Shown: one piece after another, positions 1 through 8,011 of the stretch
Numbering within the stretch: position 1 is the stretch's first letter
How the letters are laid out: the number at the start of each line of letters is the position of its first letter
NCBI GenBank assembly: GCA_041642635.1
Contig: JBEPWB010000026.1
Coordinates: forward strand, 1-13,903
Direction of reading: 5' to 3'
Length of the DNA stretch: 13,903 nt
Source: JAAZVM01 sp041642635
GTDB lineage: Bacteria; Patescibacteriota; Gracilibacteria; BD1-5; UBA6164
The notes under the pieces: generated by a model
Told to the model about the DNA's origin: nothing
What the model saw: only the letters and a program-made list of their open reading frames with translations
Databases searched by the model: none
Position numbers and translations under genes: made by a program

Positions 1-1
1 C

Positions 2-166
2 TACCCTATTAAATTTTCTAAAGAACGTATATCAGACAGTGAAGATCATAGACCGATAAGGATAAGATACTTCGTTGTCTTTTTACCTAAAAAAGCAGGA
101 CATGAATGGCAAAAATCTAGTGAAGTTGCCTATGAAAGAATCGAGGATAATGTCGATAAGAAGTAA
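2..166 (+). CDS. C-terminal end of an unknown protein (5' partial)
   Basis: An open frame enters from the left edge and stops at TAA 164-166, giving the last 54 residues of a protein. The fragment is rich in charged residues, with a short hydrophobic strand (RIRYFVVFLPKK) followed by a probable helix ending in NVDKK. No catalytic motif is visible and I do not recognise the family. Codon use (AGA, ATA, AAA) matches the rest of the window, so it is probably a real phage gene. It lies upstream of the terminator at 315-340 and therefore belongs to the preceding transcription unit. Its end overlaps a possible small ORF starting at 150. Confidence 0.55.
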   Translation, partial: YPIKFSKERISDSEDHRPIRIRYFVVFLPKKAGHEWQKSSEVAYERIEDNVDKK

Positions 167-262
167 ACCTAAATTTAAAATAGAAAATAATGCAACTACT
201 TTAAAGGGCGTATTAAAAACAAGTCTGAACTTAAGAAATTATTGAAACAATTAGGTATATAA
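150..262 (+). pseudogene. possible small basic ORF split by a one-base frameshift
   Basis: ATG at 150 opens a 31-codon frame ending at TGA 243-245, overlapping the end of the upstream gene by 17 bases. After the A5 run at 215-219 the peptide loses its character. The frame one base back continues sensibly as NKSELKKLLKQLGI to TAA at 260-262. One extra A in the run, or a -1 slip, would give a continuous 37-aa lysine-rich peptide. This could be a sequencing or assembly indel, a decayed gene, or chance; the ORF is too short to decide. No homologue is recognised. Confidence 0.25.
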
Positions 263-314
263 TAATTATATCTTAATTTGTAACTCTTTTATTACATAGC
301 TCGTAATTAAAATC

Positions 315-340
315 AAGCCTGGCAATAGCTGGGCTTTTTT
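315..340 (+). terminator. intrinsic terminator before the packaging cassette
   Basis: A 9-bp stem pairs 315-323 with 328-336, including two G-U pairs, around an AATA tetraloop. It is followed directly by a T run ending at 340. It would end transcription of the upstream unit. The next ATG is only 27 bases beyond the T run, so the cassette's promoter may lie upstream of, or overlap, this hairpin, or the terminator may be leaky. No convincing Bacteroides-type promoter (TTTG near -33, TAnnTTTG near -7) was found between it and 367. Confidence 0.85.
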
Positions 341-358
341 AATACCTAATAATATTAG

Positions 359-371
359 AATATAATATGAA
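359..371 (+). promoter_or_regulatory. start context AATATAATATGAA (copy 1)
   Basis: This 13-base string surrounds the ATG of the 170-aa gene and recurs exactly around the ATG at 8007. Both genes are the first after a hairpin. There is no Shine-Dalgarno motif. The A/T-rich leader fits the SD-independent initiation usual in Bacteroidota. TATAAT resembles a -10 box, but it abuts the start codon, so it cannot serve as the promoter for that same ATG. Confidence 0.4.
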
Positions 372-879
372 ATTATTTGATATAGATAATGGACAAGTAA
401 TACTCAATCCCACTTCACTTTGGATACCAGAGTTTAAGAAATTATGGGATAGAGATAAGTCTAAGAACAAAGAAAAGGCAGCTAGAGAATTATCTTATAT
501 TGTGTTTTTGTATGATTACAGATCTCCATATCAAGCATATGCTGAAAATGAAAGAGAAGATAAAATTGTAAAAGATTATTTCTCAGATGAGCCTAAATGG
601 AAACCTGATAAAGAAGTTAAAGCAGCTATAAAGAGATTCGAAGAGTTTCAGAGTAGTAGTACTCTTAGATTACTCAGATCAACTAAATATGCTTTAGAAG
701 CTATTAATGAATACTTTAAAACTGCTAGTCCTGACAATATAGATAAGATTGTTAAGAATGCTAAAGAGCTAGGTAATCTTGTACAGTCTTTAGATAAACT
801 AGAACAGCAGGTACAAAAAGAACAGCTTGAAAAGAACTCAGCAAGAGGAGGACAAGATATAGGATTATTTGAACTGTAA
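367..879 (+). CDS. Unknown protein before TerL; small-terminase candidate
   Basis: A 170-aa, highly charged and mostly helical protein. It has a short N-terminal strand segment (residues 1-13), then helices carrying a conserved-looking aromatic stretch (SYIVFLYDYRSPYQAY, 43-58), a long amphipathic helix (82-118), and a C-terminal coiled-coil-like helix with many Gln and Lys (125-157). The tail GGQDIGLFEL is probably flexible. The gene is the first of the packaging cassette and ends 4 bases before the preferred TerL start. Small size, helical content and position directly upstream of the large terminase are what one expects of a small terminase subunit. No helix-turn-helix is clear to me, so that role is inferred from position only. 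The start is the first ATG after the terminator and has no Shine-Dalgarno. Confidence 0.85.
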   Translation: MKLFDIDNGQVILNPTSLWIPEFKKLWDRDKSKNKEKAARELSYIVFLYDYRSPYQAYAENEREDKIVKDYFSDEPKWKPDKEVKAAIKRFEEFQSSSTLRLLRSTKYALEAINEYFKTASPDNIDKIVKNAKELGNLVQSLDKLEQQVQKEQLEKNSARGGQDIGLFEL

Positions 880-883
880 TAAT

Positions 884-2941
884 ATGGAAGTAAATTTAAA
901 AGTAACAAGAAATTCAAATAAATTTAGAGAGCCTGCTATACATTTTCAAAAACATGGAACGTATACCTTTACTCCTCCAGGTACTTCAGAGTATTTAAAA
1001 TTCTGGACAACTGAGGCAGAGAGATGTATACACGGGTTTGCAGCTGAAGATGGAGATTGGATTCCAGGATATTATTATTTCTATTTAAATTACTTTCCTA
1101 TTAACTTAGTTAAAGAAATAGAGTCTGTAAATAATGATAAGTCCATCTCAAAACGTATTATAAAAGATAGGGATTTTCCTAGATTCTATGATTATGACAG
1201 ATTCTTTTTTGAGTCTGTAGATAAAGCAGAAAAAACAGGTCATCACTTGTCAGTTCTTAAGTCACGTCGTAAAGGTTATAGTTATAAAGCGGCTTCTATA
1301 ATGGATAGAAACTTTTACTTCTTTAAGGAGTCAAAAGGATTTGCTCTAGCCTCAGAAGCTGAATACTTAACCAAGGATGGTATTTTAACCAAAGCCTGGG
1401 ACGGTATGGACTTTATTGATCAATACACTGCATGGTATAAGAAGAGGCAGAGAATGGATCAGAAGATGCATAAAAGAGCTTCTTTTCTTAGTAGAAATAG
1501 AAGTGGCGTACAAGTCGAACTTGGATATAAATCAGAGATAATAGGAGTTACTCTAAAGAATGATGCTCAGAAAGCTCGTGGTAAAGCAGGTAAAATAATT
1601 CTATTTGAGGAGGCGGGTAAATTTCCTAATCTATTACAGTCATGGCAGATTGCTAGACCTTCTGTAGAACAGGGATCTTTTGTATTTGGTACTATGATAG
1701 CGTTTGGTACAGGAGGTACTGAGAATGCTGACTTTGAATCACTTAAAGAATTATTTGAAAAACCTAATGCTTATAACTGTTTAGTTTTTGATAATATTTG
1801 GGACCCAGATGCACAAGGTCAAAAATGTGGATTCTTTGTTCCTCAATATGCTAATTTAGAAGGTGCTTATAATAAGCCAGGAGATCCAGATCATGGGAAA
1901 CCTTTTATGGATGAGGATGGTAATACCGATGAAAAATTAGCTAGAAAATATATCCTCGAAGAAAGACAGAAAGTTATAGACAATGCTTCAGATAAAAGAG
2001 CTATTGATAGGCATGTTGCAGAGCAACCTGTTACTCCAGCTGAAGCTACTTTGAATATCAGTACTAATATATTTCCTAAAGCTGAACTTCAAAAACAGTT
2101 AGTATATATTAGAAACAATGAAAAAGTAAAGAATTTTAAACAGGTAGGAAATTTACATTTTGAAAGAGAAGGCAAACTTAAATGGGAACATACTCCTATT
2201 GGAAGTCAGAAAGATATTACAAAATACAACTTAGATAGAAATGATAATCCAGAAGGACAGATAGTTATATGGGAACACCCTTGTGATGATCCTCCGTTCG
2301 GAATGTATATTGCAGGTACTGACCCTTATGACCATGATAAGTCAGGAACTAACTCTTTAGGTTCTACTTTTATATATAAGAGATTTCAAACTCTTGAAAA
2401 ATACTATGATACTATTGTAGCAGAATATACAGGTAGACCTGAAACTGCTAATGAGTATTATGAAAATGTCAGAAAGCTAGTGAAGTATTATAATGCTACA
2501 CTACTCTATGAAAACGAAAAGAAAGGACTGTTTTTCTATTTTGAGAAATTACATTGTACTTTCATGTTAGCAGATCAGCCTGGAGATTTATTACGTGATG
2601 TAGTAAAGAACAGTACAGTAGATAGGAAAAAAGGAATTCATATGAATACCGCAATCAAAGATTGGGGAGAAGGAGCTGTCAAAGATTGGCTTATAGAAGA
2701 ATATGAGCCAGGTAAAAAGAATCTTACTAAGATATATTCTGAAGCGCTTTTAGAAGAATTAATATCTTATAATGATACTGGTAACTTTGACCGTGTTATG
2801 GCTTTCATGATGGTCATGATATATAAGCAACAATTACATCATGTACATGTAAAGAAAAAGAGAGAGTTGTCTAGAAAGAATTTACTATTTCCGGAGGTAA
2901 TGTTTTCTGACAGTTCTAAAGAAAAACGTACGTTTATTTAA
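884..2941 (+). CDS. terL: Terminase large subunit (DNA-packaging ATPase/nuclease)
   Basis: A 685-aa motor protein that docks on the portal, uses ATP to pump DNA into the procapsid and cuts the concatemer. Numbering is from ATG 884. An N-terminal segment (about 35-75) is rich in aromatics (GDWIPGYYYFYLNYFPI). A deviant Walker A, KSRRKGYSYK, lies at 126-135, and a Walker B, KIILFEEAG, at about 237-245, with the glutamate pair as catalytic candidate. The motif-III-like FGTMIAFGTGGT follows at about 268-279. The RNase H-like nuclease domain shows IAGTDPYDHD (476-485), LLYENE (540-545) and NFDRVMAF (634-641), which supply the expected acidic metal ligands. An in-frame TTG at 869 would add five residues and overlap the upstream gene. 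ATG 884 is preferred because its TAA-TAAT-ATG spacing resembles neighbouring starts. The portal gene follows after 16 bases. Confidence 0.95.
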   Translation: MEVNLKVTRNSNKFREPAIHFQKHGTYTFTPPGTSEYLKFWTTEAERCIHGFAAEDGDWIPGYYYFYLNYFPINLVKEIESVNNDKSISKRIIKDRDFPRFYDYDRFFFESVDKAEKTGHHLSVLKSRRKGYSYKAASIMDRNFYFFKESKGFALASEAEYLTKDGILTKAWDGMDFIDQYTAWYKKRQRMDQKMHKRASFLSRNRSGVQVELGYKSEIIGVTLKNDAQKARGKAGKIILFEEAGKFPNLLQSWQIARPSVEQGSFVFGTMIAFGTGGTENADFESLKELFEKPNAYNCLVFDNIWDPDAQGQKCGFFVPQYANLEGAYNKPGDPDHGKPFMDEDGNTDEKLARKYILEERQKVIDNASDKRAIDRHVAEQPVTPAEATLNISTNIFPKAELQKQLVYIRNNEKVKNFKQVGNLHFEREGKLKWEHTPIGSQKDITKYNLDRNDNPEGQIVIWEHPCDDPPFGMYIAGTDPYDHDKSGTNSLGSTFIYKRFQTLEKYYDTIVAEYTGRPETANEYYENVRKLVKYYNATLLYENEKKGLFFYFEKLHCTFMLADQPGDLLRDVVKNSTVDRKKGIHMNTAIKDWGEGAVKDWLIEEYEPGKKNLTKIYSEALLEELISYNDTGNFDRVMAFMMVMIYKQQLHHVHVKKKRELSRKNLLFPEVMFSDSSKEKRTFI

Positions 2942-2957
2942 AATAAAATTATATATA

Positions 2958-5282
2958 ATGAATACATCAAGAGGATCAACTCAAATCCCTATTCAAAAAC
3001 TGCCGATGTCTCGGAAAGGAGAGGATTGGAAGAGAGCTAATGTCGATTTCTTTATATCGAAATTTGATCTCAGTTTTGAATCAGGAAAAAGTAAAAAGCA
3101 GAAGCTGAAGATTTCTTATGATCTGTATAATAGTATATTTGATGAAAATGATTTCAAGTATGTTACAGATCCCTTTAATGTTAATGACGGATTTCCAGCT
3201 AGTATACAGAGTTTCAATATTATCAAACCTAAGATAGATCTTTTAATTGGAGAAGAAACTAAACGTCCTGAAGACTTTAAAGTAATCCAAGTAAACGAAG
3301 GGGCTACAACTAAAATACAGAAAAAGTTTAAAGAACTTTTAACTTCTAAACTCTTGGAAGTAGCTGGACGAGGTAATGAGGGAGACCCTGTTACTGAAGA
3401 AGATATGAAAGAACTTGAGGATATAGGTAAGTATATGAATTACGACTATAGCGATATAGCGGAAACTACTGCTTATCATACACTTCAATATCTTAGAGAA
3501 AAATTAGATATTAAAGATAAGTTTGTACATGGATTTAAAGACGGACTTATTGGAGGAATAGAAGTACATTATGTAGGAATAGTTGCAGGAGAACCTACTC
3601 TAGAAAGAGTTAATCCTGTTGAATTTAGTTATGACGATAGACCTGATTTAAAACATATTGAAGATGGGGACTGGGCTTCACGAAGAATGAAAATGTCAGT
3701 ATCTTCTATATACGATAGACTGTACGATATAATGGAAGAGGCTGATCTTAATGAACTTCTAGATAAATTTGCATATACTTCAAATGCTTCAAGACAAAGT
3801 TCTGGAGATTTTAATAGGATAGTATTTAAGACATTTCCTCAAAATACTCATGATGACGAATTTAGTAGTGATGCTGTTGATGTATGGCACGTAACTTGGA
3901 AGTCTTTTAAAAAGGTAGGATTTGTTTCTTATTTTGATGAAGAAGGAGATGAGCAAGATGAGATAGTAGATGAAAACTATGAAGCTTCTGAAGATGAAGA
4001 AGTTACTTGGGATTGGATTACTGAAGTATGGGAAGGATATAGAATAGGAGATGATATGTATGTAGGTATTCAACCTATTCCTAATCAATTCATTTCTATC
4101 GATAATCCTAATTCAAGACGTCTTCCTTATATAGGAGCTGTATACAATAATGATAACTCGAGATCTAAATCTCTTGTAGAGATAATGAAACCTCTTCAGT
4201 ATATGTATCTTATTTTATGGTACAGACTTGAGATCGCATTAGCTAGAGATAAAGGACGAGTAATAAATATGGATATAACCCAGATACCTAAATCTATGGG
4301 CGTATCTACAGAGCAATGGATGCATTATCTTTCTTCTATGGGAGTTAACTTCTTTAATCCTTATGAAGAGGGTTGGGATGTTCCTGGAAGAGAAGGAGGA
4401 AAAGCAGCAGCATTTAATCAATTCTCATCTCAAGATCTTACGATGTCTTCAGTTATTCAAGAACATATCGGATTAATGATGAAGATTGAAGATATGATAG
4501 GAGAATTATCAGGCATTTCAAGACAGCGTCAAGGAGCTATTACAAGCAGAGAATTAGTAGGTAATGTAGAAAGATCTGTAATTCAATCTTCTCATATTAC
4601 TGAAATTCATTTCTGGGTACATGACTCAATTAAGAAAAGAGTTTATGAAGCACTTCTAGAAGCAGCTAAAAAAGCATGGTCAGAATCAGGTAAATCTAAA
4701 TTACATTATATTACTGATGATATGACTAGAGTATTCATGGATATAAGTGAAGACTTTATATATTCTGATTATGGGATATTTGCTTCAGATAGTACTAAAG
4801 AAACTCAGAATCTTGAAGCTATTAGAAGTTTATTACAACCTGCTATGCAGAATGGGGCTTCATTGTCAGACATTTCTGAAATTATCGCATCTAATAATCT
4901 TACAGAGATTAGAAAGAAATTAGGTAAAATAGAAAAAGCTAGACAGGAAAGAGAAGAACAGATGCAGCAAGTACAACAGCAATCACAAACTGAAATAGCT
5001 CAAATGAGAGCTCAGTCTGAGGCTGAAAAACTTAGAGTTGAAGAAGAGGATTCTATTAGAAAATCAGATACTGATATTAGAGTAGCTCTTATCAAAGCAG
5101 GTTTAGAAGAAGAAAAATTAGAACTGGAAGCAGATAGAATTTCAGCTGATATAGATAAGAATGTAGCAGAGAATAATTATAAGTATTTAGATTTAGGAGA
5201 AGAGATAAGAAATAATAAAGCTGAGGAAGAAATTAAACGTAAACAAGTTTCTGCGAAATCCTCTACAAATAATAATAAATAA
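2958..5282 (+). CDS. Portal protein
   Basis: A 774-aa protein, long for a portal but similar to what I recall for crAss-like phages. Portals form the dodecameric ring at the capsid vertex through which DNA passes. The order TerL-portal-acidic protein-capsid protein supports the call. Residues 60-110 (NIIKPKIDLLIGEETKRPEDF) look like the portal clip/wing entry, where a conserved helix precedes an ETxRP-like motif. A very acidic loop occupies 327-349. The central part (400-560) contains the stem-like helices, including IMKPLQYMYLILWYRLEIAL and GISRQRQGAITSRE. Residues about 654-766 form a long, Gln- and Glu-rich predicted coiled coil that would project into the capsid as a barrel. It ends in a Ser/Asn/Lys tail. 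The start has an A/T-rich leader without SD. The next gene starts 7 bases after the stop. Confidence 0.9.
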   Translation: MNTSRGSTQIPIQKLPMSRKGEDWKRANVDFFISKFDLSFESGKSKKQKLKISYDLYNSIFDENDFKYVTDPFNVNDGFPASIQSFNIIKPKIDLLIGEETKRPEDFKVIQVNEGATTKIQKKFKELLTSKLLEVAGRGNEGDPVTEEDMKELEDIGKYMNYDYSDIAETTAYHTLQYLREKLDIKDKFVHGFKDGLIGGIEVHYVGIVAGEPTLERVNPVEFSYDDRPDLKHIEDGDWASRRMKMSVSSIYDRLYDIMEEADLNELLDKFAYTSNASRQSSGDFNRIVFKTFPQNTHDDEFSSDAVDVWHVTWKSFKKVGFVSYFDEEGDEQDEIVDENYEASEDEEVTWDWITEVWEGYRIGDDMYVGIQPIPNQFISIDNPNSRRLPYIGAVYNNDNSRSKSLVEIMKPLQYMYLILWYRLEIALARDKGRVINMDITQIPKSMGVSTEQWMHYLSSMGVNFFNPYEEGWDVPGREGGKAAAFNQFSSQDLTMSSVIQEHIGLMMKIEDMIGELSGISRQRQGAITSRELVGNVERSVIQSSHITEIHFWVHDSIKKRVYEALLEAAKKAWSESGKSKLHYITDDMTRVFMDISEDFIYSDYGIFASDSTKETQNLEAIRSLLQPAMQNGASLSDISEIIASNNLTEIRKKLGKIEKARQEREEQMQQVQQQSQTEIAQMRAQSEAEKLRVEEEDSIRKSDTDIRVALIKAGLEEEKLELEADRISADIDKNVAENNYKYLDLGEEIRNNKAEEEIKRKQVSAKSSTNNNK

Positions 5283-5289
5283 TTAAACT

Positions 5290-6438
5290 ATGGATAATAC
5301 TGATTTCTTAGGAGGATTTGAATCCTTCGCTGGTTCATTATCTAACAGAGCAGTTGTTTCAGAAAAACAACAAGGTTCTTTTGATCAAGAAGATGAACAA
5401 TATCCTGAAGTTGATCCGTCAGAACTTGAAGACGAAGATGCTAAAGGTAGCGATGAAGGAAAGAAACCTCAGAAAAAGCAAGAATCCTCTAGTAAAGAAG
5501 AGGAAGAAATTGAAAATGATGAAGAAGGTACTGAAGAAGATGAAGATGATACTTCTCTAGATACTAAAAAAGAAGACGAAGATGATGAGGCTTCTGATCT
5601 TAGTGAAGCAGAACCTGAGATCTCTCAATTTGTACAAGAGAAACTGGCCGAAGCTTTAGGTTGGGAATTCGAAGATAGTGAGAAATTTAAGAGTATTGAT
5701 GAGGTTGTAAACTTTCTTAAAGAGGTAGTAGACACTAATTCAACTCCTAATTTCGCAAGTGATGAACTCTCAAAACTAAATGACTATGTACAGAACGGTG
5801 GTAACATCGCAGATTACATGCAAGCAGCTAAAGGAGAACTAGATCTTGATACTATTGATTTGTCAGATGAGAATAATCAAAAGGCTATCATCAGAGATCT
5901 GCTAAAAGAGCAAGGGTATTCTAAAGAACGTATCAAACGAAGTCTCGAACGTTATGAAGATGCTGGAGTATTAGAAGATGAAGCTGCAGATGCTAAAGAA
6001 ACTTTAGAAGAATTAAGGGAGAAAAACTCTGAAAGGCTATTAGAAGATCAGAAGAAACAGCGTAAAGCCCTTTTGGAACAGCAACAAAACTATATCAAAG
6101 ACGTAGAGAAAGAAGTGAATTCTTTTGAAAGTGTCAGAGGAATTCCCATCTCCGAAAAGGAAAAAAAGCAGTTGATGGATTACATTTTCAAGCCGACTGC
6201 TGATGGACGCACTAAATACCAAAAAGACTATTTGTCTGATAACAAAAATCTTATCGAATCTGCTTATTTCACAATGAAAGGTGACGCCTTCGTTCAGAAG
6301 GTGCAGCGAAAAGCAAATTCAGATGCTGCTAAAAATCTTAAGCAAAGACTATCATCTAAAGGTAAAAAACAAAAAGACCAAAACGATAGTGGTTTTATCT
6401 GGGGTTCTATTAGCAGTCAATTGAGAAAACCGATATAA
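5290..6438 (+). CDS. Acidic scaffold-like protein between portal and capsid genes
   Basis: A 382-aa protein with strong charge asymmetry. Residues 1-30 include a small hydrophobic patch (FLGGFESFAG). Residues 31-110 are extremely acidic and low-complexity. The middle (about 195-285) is predicted coiled coil rich in Lys, Glu and Gln. The C-terminus (about 330-382) is basic and ends GFIWGSISSQLRKPI, which could be the capsid-binding tail. Acidic N-terminus, helical centre, basic C-terminal end and the slot directly before the major capsid gene are typical of scaffolding proteins that template the procapsid and then leave. No protease motif is visible. Composition alone cannot exclude an internal head protein. 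The capsid gene starts 21 bases downstream. A GAA/GAT-rich coding sequence creates a spurious overlapping frame at 5318-5560. Confidence 0.8.
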   Translation: MDNTDFLGGFESFAGSLSNRAVVSEKQQGSFDQEDEQYPEVDPSELEDEDAKGSDEGKKPQKKQESSSKEEEEIENDEEGTEEDEDDTSLDTKKEDEDDEASDLSEAEPEISQFVQEKLAEALGWEFEDSEKFKSIDEVVNFLKEVVDTNSTPNFASDELSKLNDYVQNGGNIADYMQAAKGELDLDTIDLSDENNQKAIIRDLLKEQGYSKERIKRSLERYEDAGVLEDEAADAKETLEELREKNSERLLEDQKKQRKALLEQQQNYIKDVEKEVNSFESVRGIPISEKEKKQLMDYIFKPTADGRTKYQKDYLSDNKNLIESAYFTMKGDAFVQKVQRKANSDAAKNLKQRLSSKGKKQKDQNDSGFIWGSISSQLRKPI

Positions 6439-6459
6439 TAATAATTAAAATTTAAATAG

Positions 6460-7923
6460 ATGGATAACAACGTTCTTAACGGGTTGCAACTGTACAGAAC
6501 TAAGTGGTTTTCAGGTTTAGTAGAAGAGAACATGCTTTCAAATGCTCTCGTTACAAAGCCTCATGAAATCACTACAGTATTGTCGTACATTTTCGGCACA
6601 TACGAAAATAGTACAATTGATTTCCTAACTTCAGGTCTTGGTAGGACTACAGAAATTGCAGATCGTCAATATGAATGGCCTGTAATGATTGACAGTGATA
6701 AAGCTGTTCAGATTAAAAGTGCCAAATGGATGGGTGCAGATATTGAAAGCACTTCAACTCCTGGTATCAATCAAACTCCTATTCAAGTATGGGTAAGTGA
6801 GAAATGGTTCGGTCCTGGTGCAATTATCGCATTTGATGATAGAGAATTTCAAGCTCGGATTATGGGTGAGCCTTATCAAGATGGCTCTGATTTTGTTTAT
6901 ACCTTGGTTGTAGCCGACGGTAAAGCAGATACTTTTATTCCGCCTAGTCTTCTTGCAGCTGGTTCTTATATCAGTAGAGAAGGTTCTGCTTACGAAGAAT
7001 ACAGTGAAGAAGCTGATATCGTAAATTACAATACTCCTTTCAAGTTGAGAAATCACTTGACTACTATGAGATTGTCTTATGATATTACAGGTGACGCATT
7101 TTCTTCTGTAATGGTAATTTCTTATAAAGATCCTAAGAGTGGTAAAACCACTAACTTGTGGTCTGATTATCAAGAGTGGCGTGCATTGCGTCAATGGTAC
7201 AATAGTATTGATAGGTTCTCTGTATATTCAAAATACAACGCCAATCAAGACGGTACAACTGACTTGCGTGGTACTAACGGACGTCCAGTGTATATTGGAG
7301 CTGGTCTGTTGGAGCAAATTTCTCCAGCTAATAAGCAAACCTATACTGGTCTATCTGCAGATTTGATGGAAGATTTCTTGTATAACTTGTCTTATAATGT
7401 ATTGGGTCGTGGCGAACGTAAATTCGTAGCCCTTACTGGTGAGATGGGAATGAAAGAATTCGACCGTGTATTGAAAGAGAAAGCTTCTGCTTATAATCTT
7501 ATCGATACTAAATTTGTAAGTGGATCTGGACAAGAGCTTACTCTTGGTGGACAGTTTACTACTTATAAGATGTTGAACGGTGTAGAGCTTACTCTTAAGC
7601 ACTTCCCACTGTATGACAACACTGTATACAATCGTAAATTGCATCCCGTTTCAGGTAAACCTCTTGAATCATATCGTATGTCTTTCATGGACTTTGGTAT
7701 GAGAGATGGAGAATCTAATATCTCTAAGATTGTTAGAAAAGATCGTGAAATGGTAATGTGGCATACTGGAGGTTCAGTAGCCCCAGGATCAGGACATGCT
7801 AAATCGATTAACACTCTGCGTTCTAACGCTAAAGATGGTTATTCTGTACACTTCTTGTCTGAACAAGGCTTGATGGTTAAAGATCCTACCACTTCTGGCG
7901 AATTGATTATGGATGTAGAATAG
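6460..7923 (+). CDS. Major capsid protein (HK97-fold expected)
   Basis: A 487-aa protein that would form the hexamers and pentamers of the icosahedral shell. The N-terminus (NGLQLYRTKWFSGLVEENML) and the later GLSADLMEDFLYNLSYN and RKFVALTGEMGMKEFDRVL segments look like the N-arm and the long spine helix/A-domain of HK97-type capsid proteins. I recall crAss-like major capsid proteins with closely similar starts and length. Position after portal and scaffold supports this. Codon use differs from neighbours: I count 13 CGN among 22 arginine codons, against AGA-only neighbours, together with more TTG leucine, consistent with very high expression. The frame ends with three in-frame stops (TAG TAA TAA), and a structured gap follows. 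The start has no SD; its leader is AATTAAAATTTAAATAG. Confidence 0.93.
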   Translation: MDNNVLNGLQLYRTKWFSGLVEENMLSNALVTKPHEITTVLSYIFGTYENSTIDFLTSGLGRTTEIADRQYEWPVMIDSDKAVQIKSAKWMGADIESTSTPGINQTPIQVWVSEKWFGPGAIIAFDDREFQARIMGEPYQDGSDFVYTLVVADGKADTFIPPSLLAAGSYISREGSAYEEYSEEADIVNYNTPFKLRNHLTTMRLSYDITGDAFSSVMVISYKDPKSGKTTNLWSDYQEWRALRQWYNSIDRFSVYSKYNANQDGTTDLRGTNGRPVYIGAGLLEQISPANKQTYTGLSADLMEDFLYNLSYNVLGRGERKFVALTGEMGMKEFDRVLKEKASAYNLIDTKFVSGSGQELTLGGQFTTYKMLNGVELTLKHFPLYDNTVYNRKLHPVSGKPLESYRMSFMDFGMRDGESNISKIVRKDREMVMWHTGGSVAPGSGHAKSINTLRSNAKDGYSVHFLSEQGLMVKDPTTSGELIMDVE

Positions 7924-7930
7924 TAATAAC

Positions 7931-7986
7931 TAGAGGATAGTACTTAGGTATAGGGAGGCATTCAATAAGTCCTCCCATTTCCTCTA
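7931..7986 (+). terminator. nested two-stem structure after the capsid gene
   Basis: An outer 7-bp stem pairs TAGAGGA (7931-7937) with TCCTCTA (7980-7986). An inner 6-bp stem pairs GGGAGG (7953-7958) with CCTCCC (7971-7976) around a 12-base loop. The following sequence lacks a proper T run, so it is a poor intrinsic terminator. It could be a partial terminator, an RNA-stability element or a processing site that raises capsid-gene mRNA over downstream genes. GAGGA at 7933-7937 could alternatively pair with TCCTC at 7970-7974, so two exclusive folds are possible. Confidence 0.5.
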
Positions 7987-7998
7987 AATAATATAATA

Positions 7999-8011
7999 AA
8001 TATAATATGAA
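7999..8011 (+). promoter_or_regulatory. start context AATATAATATGAA (copy 2)
   Basis: This is an exact 13-base match to 359-371, again spanning the first ATG after a hairpin. It may be a preferred SD-less initiation context for genes that begin a transcription segment, or coincidence in AT-rich DNA. Confidence 0.35.

Noticed and set aside
191..205. Tiny ATG frames at about 190 and 11960 (four and three codons)
   Set aside because: They are too short to support and their resemblance (ATGCAA) is likely chance.
361..366. TATAAT as a -10 promoter box before 367 (and at 8001-8006)
   Set aside because: The box touches the ATG, so transcription would begin inside the gene; Bacteroidota promoters also use a different consensus.
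869..883. TTG start for TerL at 869
   Set aside because: It would overlap the upstream gene by 11 bases and add only five residues; ATG 884 lies 4 bases after the upstream stop with the usual A/T-rich context.
648..917. Long reverse-strand frame across the 170-aa gene end, and similar antisense frames at 3789-4088, 6754-7194 and 7351-7814
   Set aside because: They are fully antisense to well-supported genes, have atypical Ser/Ile/Leu-rich composition and no plausible start regions.
5318..5560. 80-residue Lys/Met-rich frame inside the scaffold gene
   Set aside because: It is the out-of-frame reading of the GAA/GAT-rich acidic stretch, has no independent start context, and is compositionally trivial.
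7921..7929. TAG recoding (as in some crAss-like phages), suggested by the capsid gene ending TAG TAA TAA
   Set aside because: No gene in the window contains an in-frame TAG, and readthrough here would add only one residue; the standard code explains everything.
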